Assembly (NCBI GenBank): GCA_004835665.1
Contig: RBKR01000028.1
Coordinates: 248,001 to 312,000 of the forward strand
Reading direction: 5' to 3'
Length of the DNA: 64,000 nucleotides
Source: Phoma sp. XZ068
Lineage: Eukaryota > Ascomycota > Dothideomycetes > Pleosporales > Didymellaceae
Shown here: positions 40,008 to 49,829 of the stretch, piece by piece
Layout: every line of letters begins with the position of its first letter
Numbering within the stretch: the first letter of the stretch is position 1
Translations under genes and position numbers: made by a program
Notes under the pieces: model-generated
What the model was told of the DNA's origin: nothing
The model's input: only the letters and a program-made list of their open reading frames with translations
The model's database searches: none

Positions 40008-41102
40008 CTGCATAGACGATAGAAGATAGATTTACTGCGGTTACAATATGCAAGACTGAACAAATTGTCTTCCCACCCTAATGGAAACGCAACGATATCC
40101 TTGTATTGCACGATTTGATGTTGAGTCCAGCCCCCACGCCCGACGCTGGCGGGCGGCTCGGTACGATGCGCCGCGTAGGGGTTCACGCCGCAGCCACTGC
40201 AGACTTTAGCTTTCGTATCGTGCGCTGGTCGCAGCTTAGCAGGAGGCCAAGGCAGGAAGGCGGGAAGGTGGGAGGCTGCCTGTACGATCACGCAACGGGA
40301 CGCGCTAACCAGATGGCAACAATTATAAGGCGAGTCTCGTTATCTGGGCACTGACCGGGTTGTGCGTTGGTCGTTCGTTGGTCGTTCGTTAATGATAAGG
40401 TAGACACTGCGCATCGCCCGCTCGGTGCCAGAGAATGCGATGCATGAGCAGCATCTCCGGTGAAGTAGGGCCGTGTTCGTTGGAACAGGGGTTGACGACG
40501 TGGTAGCCTATAAGAGCCTCATTGTGCTGATTGCGGCCAGGCAATTTAAAAAAAATCGACAGAGGTCTCAGGTTGCTTTTGGAAGGGAATGCGCGTGTTC
40601 GAGCGTTTGTTGAAACGCGAATGATCCAGAGTCAGACCAGAGTCAGGACCGGAGTCAACTCTGGACACCTACGTTCCGAGCGATAACCGAAGAACTCTTC
40701 CGTTGATTCGCCAGTTTGTGGCTAACACCGACCACCAGGGGCAGCTGAATGCAGCTGCGCTCAATGTGGCACCGCGCTGACGGGCCCCTTCTACTCGATG
40801 ACCAATGTGCCTGCCCCACCGCTTTTTGTCCGTCCGTTGTTTGTCCCATTGATTATGAATGCAACGAAAGCAAGGCTTCATAAAAGCTCGAGAAATGGCC
40901 AGTCTGAATTTGACAAGCCTCCTTCCGTTAATTGCTTAGTTGCTCACTTTCTCAAGCCTTGCCGCTATACAGTCGATTCTCCAACACTGTCGCGTGCGCG
41001 CCAGGGCAGAACAGGACTTTGGAGTCTTTCGCTCCAAAGCTGGTGTCACCACACCCACTGGCGACCATACGAACAGCGAAATCAATTCCACTGAAGAAGG
41101 TC
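40008..41102. other. Intergenic, no gene recognised
   Basis: It contains a small tandem repeat (gttggtcgttcgttggtcgttcgtt near 40370) and an A run near 40550. No supported gene was seen. Confidence 0.4.
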
Positions 41103-41998
41103 ATGGAATTCAACATTAAAAGCACACAATCCCCGGCGTTCAAGTCTCCGATGGCAGCGAAACTCACGAGGTTGGATGGCCAGAGGGCGACCCAGAGAAT
41201 CCGCAGAATTGGAGCCGTGCGAAGAAGTGGTGGGCAACGACAGCTGTCTGTCTCATCGCCATGGCTGTCAGTATCCCGGCGTCCATTGACGGTCCTGTCG
41301 CCGAGCAGTTCAATGATCACTACCACGTTGGCGCCATTGCAGGCTCTATGACTACAGGTAGGTCTAACCATACATCTGCAATTGAGTGATAGATACTGAC
41401 CATATGTCCTCCAGGCATGTACCTGATCGGTCTCGGAGTCGGTTCCATGTTCGCCGCTCCATTCTCTGAGACCTTCGGCCGCAACCTCATCTACTTTGGT
41501 ACCTTGACTGTTTTTATCCTCTTCACTGTTGGTAAAGCACTCGCACCCAACTACGGTGGAGCCATTGTCTTCCGCTTCCTCATTGGCTTCTTCGGCGCCG
41601 CGCCTCTCACAGTCGGTGGTGGCACAGTCGGCGTCTGGGGCCCGCTCGAAATTACCTTCAGTCTCCCCTATGTGACCATGACATCCTACGCAGGTCCCAT
41701 CCCTGGGCCCATCATTGGCGCGTACCTGCCCCGGATCGGCTTCCGAAGGGCGGATTGGATTTCCATCATCATCGCCGGCGCGGTCCTGCTCATCGTCTTC
41801 TTCTTCCAGCCGGAGACGTACGCGCCCACTCTTCTCGAGTCGCGCGCACAACGCCTCCGTCAGCTCACGGGAGACTCGCGGTACCACGCTGCAGGGCTGC
41901 CACCTTCGCATTCGATGGGACAGCGCATGAAGACCAACCTGTTGCGTCCGTTCAGCATGACATACACAGAGCCAATCATCCTGGTCTTCTCCCTGTAT
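41103..41998 (+). pseudogene. MFS multidrug transporter, N-terminal half only
   Basis: The coding frame is recognisable from WPEGDPENPQNW, the usual start of fungal DHA1/TPO1-like drug or polyamine exporters. It crosses a 57-bp intron (41358-41414) to about 41998. Six membrane segments are visible (for example WATTAVCLIAMAVSIPASI, YLIGLGVGSMFAAPFSETFG, FRFLIGFFGAAPLTVGG). After EPIILVFSLY the sequence changes to DNA with three cttgcg-type repeats, and the second six-helix half is absent. At the N terminus the ATG at 41103 is out of frame with the conserved part and a stop lies upstream, so a frameshift or a lost first exon is likely. Confidence 0.82.
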
Positions 41999-42517
41999 GA
42001 TGATGGTGGAACAATACTGGCATCAAATACCTACGTACGAAGCCTTACCCAGCCTTGCGCCGCCTTGCGCAGCCTTGCGAGGTTGAAATGGCTGGGTACA
42101 AGCCCCAATAGATAATCGCCTCCTCTGTGCCGATATAGGCGCCGACATCTCTGCTCAGCTGCGCCTTTTCATCTTGTGTACAAAAACTACTCTTTCTGTG
42201 AATAATGCAAAGTCTTCTCTCCCAAGCAAAAGTCTAGGTAGTTGTGGGGCTCATCATGTCTGACTTTCGATTACACTCCCTATATATTCAACCCTACAGC
42301 CGAAGCTCCTGGTTTTCTTAAAGGCGATGCACCGGCGTTGTTGCGGACAGAAAACCTTTCCGACCTACCAAGTCGTCGCGTGCAAAGAAAAGCAAAAGAG
42401 ACTGCGGATGAAGATGAAAAGCTAGATCTCAAAGAGCTACCAAAGGGATGGACGAGACTCACGTCACCCAGAGGTGCCGTACTATCTTTCCTTCGATTAC
42501 TTGAGGCAGCGCGTCCA

Positions 42518-42641
42518 ACGGACCGTACTACGGACGGTAGTACGGGCAGTACTACGGGCACGTGATCAGTACCGTAATAGAGGTGTAGTCAACCGTACCG
42601 TAACGGACCGTAATTAGAGTAGCGACCGTAGTACGGTCCGT
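42518..42641. repeat. Palindromic CCGTA/TACGG cluster
   Basis: A 16-bp perfect inverted repeat, acggaccgtactacgg at 42518-42533 and its complement at 42626-42641, encloses 92 bp. That interval contains at least five more ccgta or tacgg units (for example gacggtagtacgggcag, ccgtaccgtaacggaccg). The DNA could form several alternative hairpins. It might be a MITE-like element, but I see no target duplication. Confidence 0.5.
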
Positions 42642-42747
42642 AATTAGCATAGTGTAAGGATAGTTGCTGTGAATTTTCCACTTAGGTAGCCTTCTTGTTC
42701 GCCTACAGTAATTTCCAATTCACTTTCATGCAATTAAATACATAAAT

Positions 42748-42941
42748 TGTCGGTATACACAAATCCCATCACCCGACGCTGCACAATGTACCGCCTCGAT
42801 CCTACTTCGGTCCGACTCACATCGAGCCCAGGTATACATTCATAGCACCCACGTTCATAGAGATAGCATACCAATACCAAGACATAAGAAGGACCTTACT
42901 ATTGTTATCACCCCGTACGATCGTACAAAGGCCTACCAACA
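42748..42941 (-). repeat. LTR family B, inverted copy
   Basis: 194 bp, the reverse complement of the LTRs at 27450 and 44080 (starts TGTCGGTATAC, ends CCTACCAACA on the plus strand). There is no flanking 5-bp direct repeat (taaat versus gtcat). Its 5' end faces the LTR at 44080, so the two cannot be the paired LTRs of one normal provirus. Confidence 0.8.
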
Positions 42942-43372
42942 GTCATCGCGTCTGGATCGAGTTTTTCTTCTTGTGCCTTACAAGACCTTGGATACGGAGA
43001 CTTCCTGTAACAGTTATAAGGTGCGAAAGGAGCAGGTAGACACATGACGTTATTTCACATTGTATAGAGCAGGCATCACTAAGGTGCGCGGTGCGGAAGG
43101 AGCTTTCACCTTAACAGAACAACGATAGCACAATGCATGATACACTGATTTTACTGCTTCGCGCGGTTACCCTTTATCTCACTGTATCGATTGTAATAGT
43201 TACGAGCCTGGATTGCGACTAAGCTTACGACGGATTGCGAAGAAGATTGCACGACTGAAGCTTGCACGTTCGCAACGATTGACTGGAACCTATAACCCGT
43301 ACGGAGCCGCCGATACCCTATACAATGAGTGCTGAGTTAGATCTTGTAGTTACCCGAGTGACTATCGTCCTT

Positions 43373-43690
43373 GACCTAGTCGACGATTGCCACAAATGGC
43401 TGTTTATTTGAAATTGCTGAGAGACACCTCTACCTGATTGAGAATAAGGATACCCCGCACGAAAGGTTGACAACGCTCAAGAAGCACCTCGTACCGTCTG
43501 ACGCTACACGTCAACGAGACCTTATTGTATGATACAAAAATCTACAGACGCCGCCGTGTGGCAAGAAGGTTGAAGAATGGCTGCGATCTTGTGTGGAGGT
43601 TACCAACATGTGTATAGCTGCAGGTATACCTGAGACATCTAGATCTAGGCCGAGACGCCAGTATGAATACAAGCTCATCGCGATAGAATC
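43373..43690 (+). pseudogene. Copia-type gag remnant
   Basis: The plus-strand frame reads ERHLYLIENKDTPHERLTTL, SDATRQRDLIV, stop, then PPCGKKVEEWLRSCVEVTNM and AAGIPETSRSRP. This looks like the N-terminal gag of fungal Ty1/copia elements. The in-frame TGA after RDLIV and the loss of similarity after AIES mark it as dead. It lies between two head-to-head family B LTRs and may be the only internal sequence of that family here. Confidence 0.55.
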
Positions 43691-44079
43691 GTGCTTCCTC
43701 AGTGACAAGAACATATACACTCTTGTGCTTCGCAGTGGCGATTTGATTGTCCCACTTATTCCGGGCACGTCCCATTGTATTCTTCCTCATGTGTTCAGCA
43801 GCACTGACACAGCTCGATGAAAAAGTATTGTCGCGTCAGCCAGAAACAGTGCAATCTGCAGTAAAGGTCAGCAACAAGAACTTACACTGGCGACACTGTG
43901 GTCTCAACTATGAGCAAGCCCAGTGAGAGGAGGCCTGCGGTCAAAAATAGGAATAATCTTGAATGCTAGCGTACTAGCGTTTCTTTGTTAGAGCAACACT
44001 ACCAAACAAGTTAAGAAGTAGCACATATCTTCGTAGCTCACTAATGTTAAGCTCAAGAAGCAATTAGACAAAGTATTCA

Positions 44080-44273
44080 TGTTGGTAGGCCTTTGTACGA
44101 TCGTACGGGGTGATAACAATAGTAAGGTCCTTCTTATGTCTTGGTATTGGTATGCTATCTCTATGAACGTGGGTGCTATGAATGTATACCTGGGCTCGAT
44201 GTGAGTCGGACCGAAGTAGGATCGAGGCGGTACATTGGGCAACGTCGGGTGATGGGATGTGTGTATACCGACA
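44080..44273 (+). repeat. LTR family B, plus copy
   Basis: 194 bp, near-identical to 27450-27643. No flanking direct repeat (attca versus gtgtc). It lies downstream of the gag remnant in the same orientation, as a 3' LTR would. Confidence 0.8.
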
Positions 44274-45277
44274 GTGTCTTACTCGTGCTGCGCTGCTCTA
44301 CATTCATGTGCCTTAAATGCAAAATCTTTTTCCTTCGAAATTTCTTAACCCTAGCCGCATACTTAACCTTCGAGAGCCTCACTACAACCACATTATCGCC
44401 TTACCTTCACTATTGCTAGGACTGGGCATTCTTACACGCAGAATCTACATCTTCAGGCACATTATCATGATCTCCCATGTACAGACGTGTAGAAGTGTAG
44501 AGGATATATCTGTAGTATCAACGTGATCGGCAATCAAGCTGATCGCTCTACCAAGACCGTACGTCTTACCAGCATATGGGGTCATCATTGCCATCCAAGC
44601 TATGAAATCTGTAAGGGAGTTTGATGAGCAAGGGTTTGCCTCTTCACTTAGCTGTCTAAGCTCCATAGCCAATCAAGTGCTTGCTGCGCGTGGAGGATGA
44701 GAGATAGATAGGCCAGGACCTTGGATTGACGAAAGACTATAATAAAGTCTCAGATAACTAGGCAGCGCGATCACAATAAGGTCTTGCGCAGCAATCTTCT
44801 GGTTATCAGCCCTTTGTTTGAACTTGTACGTAATGATGCTCTTGCAGTCTAAGAAGACCTGTCTTTTGAATGAATGTTGTCTGATATCTTGCAGTCGCGC
44901 AGTACGTGCGCTGGTCGCGACAGATGCGCGCTAAGTGTGATGTTCCATCAAGCATAGGATGGGGCAGCGTACCCACCGGTACGTGAACGCCAAGCCTAGC
45001 CCGAGCTGCGTCGTGGCGGACGCTTGTCAAATGTCTCAACCACTGAGGCGGCCGTCTAAACCAATCCACACAAAAGTATCAAAATCCGTGTTGTCGAAAG
45101 TATAGCTTGAAAGTGACTTTGATATTTACGCTACTGAGAGCAAGCTTTTGTAGGCTGATGGGTATAATAATATAAATTTTCTTCCAGGACAGTTCTGATT
45201 AGTTGCCAGTTCAGCAGGATTGTGGAAGCTTATCGTCAGCGTATATTGGATGTTGGGTGCACAGCTGCATCCTTTCC
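44274..45277. other. Intergenic, no gene recognised
   Basis: Short ORFs only. The minus-strand ORF at 44445-44672 (FIAWMAMMTPYAGKTYGLG) has no recognised family. The 3' UTR of the NB-TPR gene is at the right end. Confidence 0.35.
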
Positions 45278-47148
45278 TTATAGTGAGTGCTGCTCCAGCT
45301 CCTCTGCTTCCTTGTGCTTCCCTTGATGCTGCAAGACCAACGATAAGTTGTTAAAGCTTGTCACGGTGAGAGGGTGGTGAGAACCTAGCAATTCCCTCCA
45401 GCCATCTAGAGCTCGTCGGTTCAGCTTCTCAGCCTCCTCGTACTTTTTCTGGTTTTGCAATGCTACTGCGAGGTTGCCCACGCTCGTCACTGTGCCGGGA
45501 TGCAGTGCGCCGAACTTTTTTTCTGTTCCTTTCAGTGCTTGTCGGTTTAGCTTCTCAGCTTCCTCGTACTTTTCCTGATAATACAGTACCATTCCTAGGA
45601 CAATGGTACTTCTCAGCGTTTGTTTGTCGTCCAGTCCCACCACCTCTTCTCGAGCTGAAAGTACTAGTCTTACTAAATTTTCCGCTGCGTCGTGGCTCCC
45701 TCTCAAACATAGGTACCATGCAGCATTCGTAAGAACCTGAGCCCATCCTTTCGTCAGCTCGTCAGTTGCTGGCTTGCTGTCAAACAGCGGTCTCAGATGC
45801 GGAAGCAGTTGCTGGCACCTTGGCCAGTGCTCTGGACGCCCAGTTGGAAATTCTTTCGCCATCAGCTCTATGAACATACGCTCCCAGCGCTCTGCGAAGC
45901 CGGAAGACGACAGCCATATCCGGGTGCAAGACTGCACGGAAGTGTGCAGCTTGCAAATGTCATCCTCTGCAGCTGTGTCTACCAAACAATATGATTGTAA
46001 GGTCTCCAAGTCCTTATGGAATGCCTGATCAGTCTCATCTATTCCAAGGACATTCCTGCTCTGCCTTCGAAGAACGTACTTTGGAATGCCTTGCGGGTCG
46101 AAAAAGCTCATAAGCGATAGCAGATCTGCAGCTGATCGCCGTTTCTCGCGAATGCACTCGAATGACATCTGCCATGCTGTCATTACAGCATTTGACGCAC
46201 ATAGACCCCACAGCACCTCCTCTGCGGTCCATTCAACGCACCAATTTCTGTTCTTCGCGTTTGCGCGAAAGCCGTTCAAATAACCTAGTATCGTCATGTG
46301 TGGTTGCTGGTTAATGTATGCAGCAGCTTGGCTGATGGCGAGAGGAACGCATTCCAAAGCGAACAGCAAATCCTCGGCGCCTTCTTCGTCCGAGGCATCC
46401 TGTAGCTTCTTGCGAAGAAGCTCCAGACCTTCCATCTCATTCATGGAACGCACTTCTTTGACATTCTCGGGACGTGTCACCAGCGTAGCCACCGCGTTTT
46501 GGCTTCGAGATGTAATGAGTACGCGTCCGTTGCGCACATGAGGAAGGTAATCCGCTAGCCACGCTAACCAGTTTTGGTGCTCGTCGTTTTGCTTGAGCCT
46601 CCGCGCGGGATCATAAGTTGCAACTTCGTCGACATTGTCCAAGATCAGTATCCATTGTCCGTTTGTCGCATCGCAAAGCCAATTATGGACAAGTCGGGTA
46701 ACGTCGGCATTCACGTCGGCTCGCCCCGGCAGCTCAAGCCTGTCCGCAATCTTCTGGTAGGCTTCCTCGAAATGAGCCTTGCTACTGGCGGGCACCAAGA
46801 AGACAAATGGACCCGTGGTTGCGTCGAAAACTTCTTGCGCGTACCGATTGACGAGTTGAGATTTGCTTCGTTCAAATAGTTAGTATGAGAGGCTGCGTGG
46901 GACGTTGACCTACCCAACACCGCTGAAGCCCACAAGCGCCACACGGGCGCCGGGTTCTGCGCACTTATTGTGTAACCATGCTGAGAGTTCATGCCGATGG
47001 ACGAAGTCGGGGTTCGGGGCAAGCGGGGCGGTGGAGAAAGGGTCGGGTGCGGCGTGACTGTGCAAGTACTGTTATGAGCGGTGGTGTTTTGACCTCGGCG
47101 CTGATAATGCACCTACAACGTAAACAGTGCTGGATCGATGGGATCCAT
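45278..47148 (-). CDS. NB-ARC/TPR (NLR-like) protein, 3 exons
   Basis: Minus-strand exons 47148-47117, 47057-46914 and 46865-45278 join across 59- and 48-bp introns (the second has an actaac branch site) to give 587 residues. A signature DFVHRHELSAWL precedes the P-loop VALVGFSGVGKSQL (Walker A about 54-61). Then come WILILDNVDE (Walker B, about 130-139), GRVLITSRS, and ECVPLAISQAA (GLPL-like motif). About three 42-residue TPR_12 repeats (YEEAEKLNRQAL, YEEAEKLNRRAL, HKEAEELEQ) close the protein. Fungal NLRs of this type sense non-self and trigger responses through an N-terminal effector domain. Here only about 45 residues precede the nucleotide-binding domain and no effector is seen. Protein ends early after the third TPR. 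Confidence 0.82.
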
Positions 47149-48090
47149 TAGAACGGGACTGAGGCTGGAGGTGTTTCGCAGATACTATTGCTGTGGTTGT
47201 CAGTCCGCAATGGCAATGATTCTGCATCAACGGCCGCAATTGGTAGCATCAGGGTAGTTCCTGTACAATAACAATCATGGTTTACCAGTGTGGCGAGCAG
47301 GGGGGAGGGCACACAATTTATGTCCCACGCCCTCTCGAACGACCCAAAGCTATAAAACCTTGCGTGAACGCCACTCTTGAAGATTAAGCACAAGCATTCG
47401 GACACAACCTCCAGGCTAACACACGGTCGGCTTCTCGCTACTCGTACTATGTGTTAGCTTACCCTACCAGAAAAAGGAAATCACAAAAGGATGGTACGCC
47501 GACGGCACAATCTTGGTTCAAAAGACCGCTACATAGGCGAAATGTGGTTCTGAATGACGCCCATTTCAGGACTGCATTACCTGAACTCAAGCGAGGGCAA
47601 ATGATGACCACTAGGATTTCCACTTGTGACGGGAAGAGTTGAAACTTATGCATCGAAAAGGCACAACTCGCATTGTGAGACCGGAAGGAATACACAGAAA
47701 TAGGCCACCTACTGTCTCTGAGATACGGCATTACGCAAGCTGCAACTGCGAAGATGATGGTTTTGTTGTTCGCAGGCGGGAACGCGCTGTGTGTGGGACT
47801 TTGGCGCCAACTACTGTGTAAGTATTTGTACGATGGAAATATTGGATGCGCCCTGGATCGACCGATCACCCGTTGATCGCCTTCTCTGCGTTAGACATAT
47901 CTCGGAGAGCCCCATCCAATCATGTTATCACAAAGTCAGCGCTATATTGCAGAGGGACAGCATCGTATGATTGATCGTACGATGCGCTATGTCGTACCCG
48001 CCATCTGTCTCCAATTACCCTTCAACCAATAGCGCGGTTTATCGTTGAGCGGCGCGGCACACGAACTTTTGACTATCACGTGACTGTCCC
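47149..48090. other. Intergenic, no gene recognised
   Basis: ORFs on both strands at 47451-47869 overlap in different frames and have no family resemblance. This region should hold the promoter of the NB-TPR gene. Confidence 0.35.
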
Positions 48091-48811
48091 ACAATGCCAC
48101 TACAACCCAACGCCGCGCAGAAAACCTACAAAGGCACACAAGACCTTGCTATTAGGGCTACGCAAGCTATCGTGTTTGGTAGTACGGAATAAGCAAGTAA
48201 AGCGCTCAACGTCCCTGGAAAAACGCTAAGACGACGACGCGACGGAAAGCGCTCACGATGGGATGCTGAGAAATTAATGAAGCTGATAAGCACTGAAGAG
48301 CTGGTGATTGTCTGGTACATATCAAACCTGGACGAGCGAGGATACTCGCCCCGGCTCACTGATGTGGACGATATGGCTAATTCTCTGCTTACTGAGGGTC
48401 ACCAGCTACCTGATGGCAAGAGCTGGGCTAGCACGTTCGTTAAGCGTCAGCCAGAGCTCAAAGTCAGGTTCAATGCTCAAGATCAAGTTCAATCGGAAGT
48501 ACAACTACAAGAGAGCTCTGTGTGAGGATCCTGAGGTGATTGGGGGCTTGTTTCGGCTTGTAGAGAATACTAAAGCCAAGCATGGTATCCTAGACGACGA
48601 CACCTACAACTTTGATGAGTCTGGATTCATGATGGGCGTTATATCAACTGGAGCTGTTGTCACAGGTGCTGAGCGTCAAGGACGACCAAAGACAGTGCAG
48701 TAGGGCGATCGCGAGCGGACTATAGTCATCCAGGGCATCAACGCGAAGGGGTGGGCCATCCCACCCTTTATTATCTTCTCTGGCAAGCACCACCTCTCCG
48801 CCTGGTATAAG
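48091..48811 (+). pseudogene. Decayed pogo/Fot transposase fragment
   Basis: This is related to the transposase at 8624-10276. The frame shows DERGYSPRLTDVDDMANSLL, SWASTFVKRQPELKV, a frameshift with a local duplication near 48470-48490, then NRKYNYKRALCEDPEV, DDDTYNFDESGFMMGVIST, a TAG after RPKTVQ (48702-48704), and INAKGWAIPPFIIFSGKHHL. The homology ends at AWYK, exactly where a solo LTR begins at 48812. The rest of the transposase is not found to the right of the LTR. Confidence 0.85.
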
Positions 48812-49065
48812 TGTTGGCAGGTCTAGAAAGTACGGTGATATCTGGATCGGAGAGACCGAAATTCTATACTTTCGGTGAGACCGAGACGATCGGGTTGACC
48901 GTCGTCCAGGCCGAAGAGCTGAAGTTGAGGCCGTAGACATAAAGGAATAGGTTGCGCTCTGGAGAAAGGGAGAGAGGTTTCTCGAATAAAAGATAATTTC
49001 GACTCTATTGAGACTTGCGTCACATGCGCCACAGTATTAGAGTTCTCATACGAGTCATACCAACA
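48812..49065 (+). repeat. Solo LTR, family A
   Basis: 254 bp, TGTTGGCAGG...CATACCAACA. It is inserted in the decayed pogo copy after ctggtataag. The right flank (ggaag) is not a copy of the left (ataag) and not the continuing transposase, so one side has been rearranged since insertion. Confidence 0.85.
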
Positions 49066-49330
49066 GGAAGTACTTTGTAAGCTCTGCCTCCTCTCTAATA
49101 ACATGTTACGAATAACCCAGAGGGAGCGCAGACGCTAGAACCTATGGAGGAGAGCGTGGCGTGCGAAGTTGAAACGGAGGATGCAGAGGCGTGGCACAGT
49201 TGTGGGGATTGAAGACAGCGTCGGTGTAGGAGAGGAGCCAGTGACAGGCGGAATCTACTCGGCGGAGAACAGCGTTGACAACTTCCAATGAGACAGCCAA
49301 CTGATCAATGAGAACAACCCTGAAGAGTAG

Positions 49331-49621
49331 ATGAACTTTCATGGATATATAAATGGAACTGAGTCGACGCAGCAGGGCGGTAACTATGGCTACCCTACAT
49401 ACTATGCAGCTTGGAATGTCTTTGAGATCCCAGATAACAGTATCGTACAGACAGGTTCGCATTTTGTTATTGGAGACCAGAACGACACTGTCAATGATGA
49501 GAACTGCCGGAACGAACACATTGGTCCCAGACTGGCTTTTCAGGGTCACATGGTTCATATCGATATCAAGCTCAACGCTAACGATACCGGCGCGTGGGTG
49601 TCTTTCTGTGGATCATGCTGA
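49331..49621 (+). CDS. Unrecognised short ORF
   Basis: 96 residues from an ATG that directly follows a stop codon: MNFHGYINGTEST...HIGPRLAFQGHMVHIDIKLN...TGAWVSFCGSC. The composition is protein-like (aromatic, Asn/Asp-rich, two terminal Cys) and not repeat-derived. I do not recognise a family. No signal peptide is evident. It could be the last exon of a decayed gene whose upstream part was lost to the LTR insertion. Confidence 0.3.
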   Translation: MNFHGYINGTESTQQGGNYGYPTYYAAWNVFEIPDNSIVQTGSHFVIGDQNDTVNDENCRNEHIGPRLAFQGHMVHIDIKLNANDTGAWVSFCGSC

Positions 49622-49829
49622 GCTTCTTCCCCCCTCGTACTATCCTCTCGTAACAACGAGTGCGCAGGAACAGTAACGATCCCATCTGCTACAAAGTCAA
49701 CTTTTTCAATTTGATGGCAAAGGTTCGCTAACCAGTGCGTCAAACAGCGCATCTGCAGCTGTCAATGTCGTTTCCAACCCTACATCTTACCCAGTGCCTT
49801 GATGGCTGCTTCCACCCGGCAGGTCTTGC

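Noticed and set aside
42748..44273. A complete LTR retrotransposon bounded by the two family B LTRs
   Set aside because: The LTRs are in opposite orientation, there is no target duplication, and only a broken gag piece lies between them.
47459..47869. 136-codon minus-strand ORF
   Set aside because: It overlaps other open frames, lacks motifs and shows no splice support.
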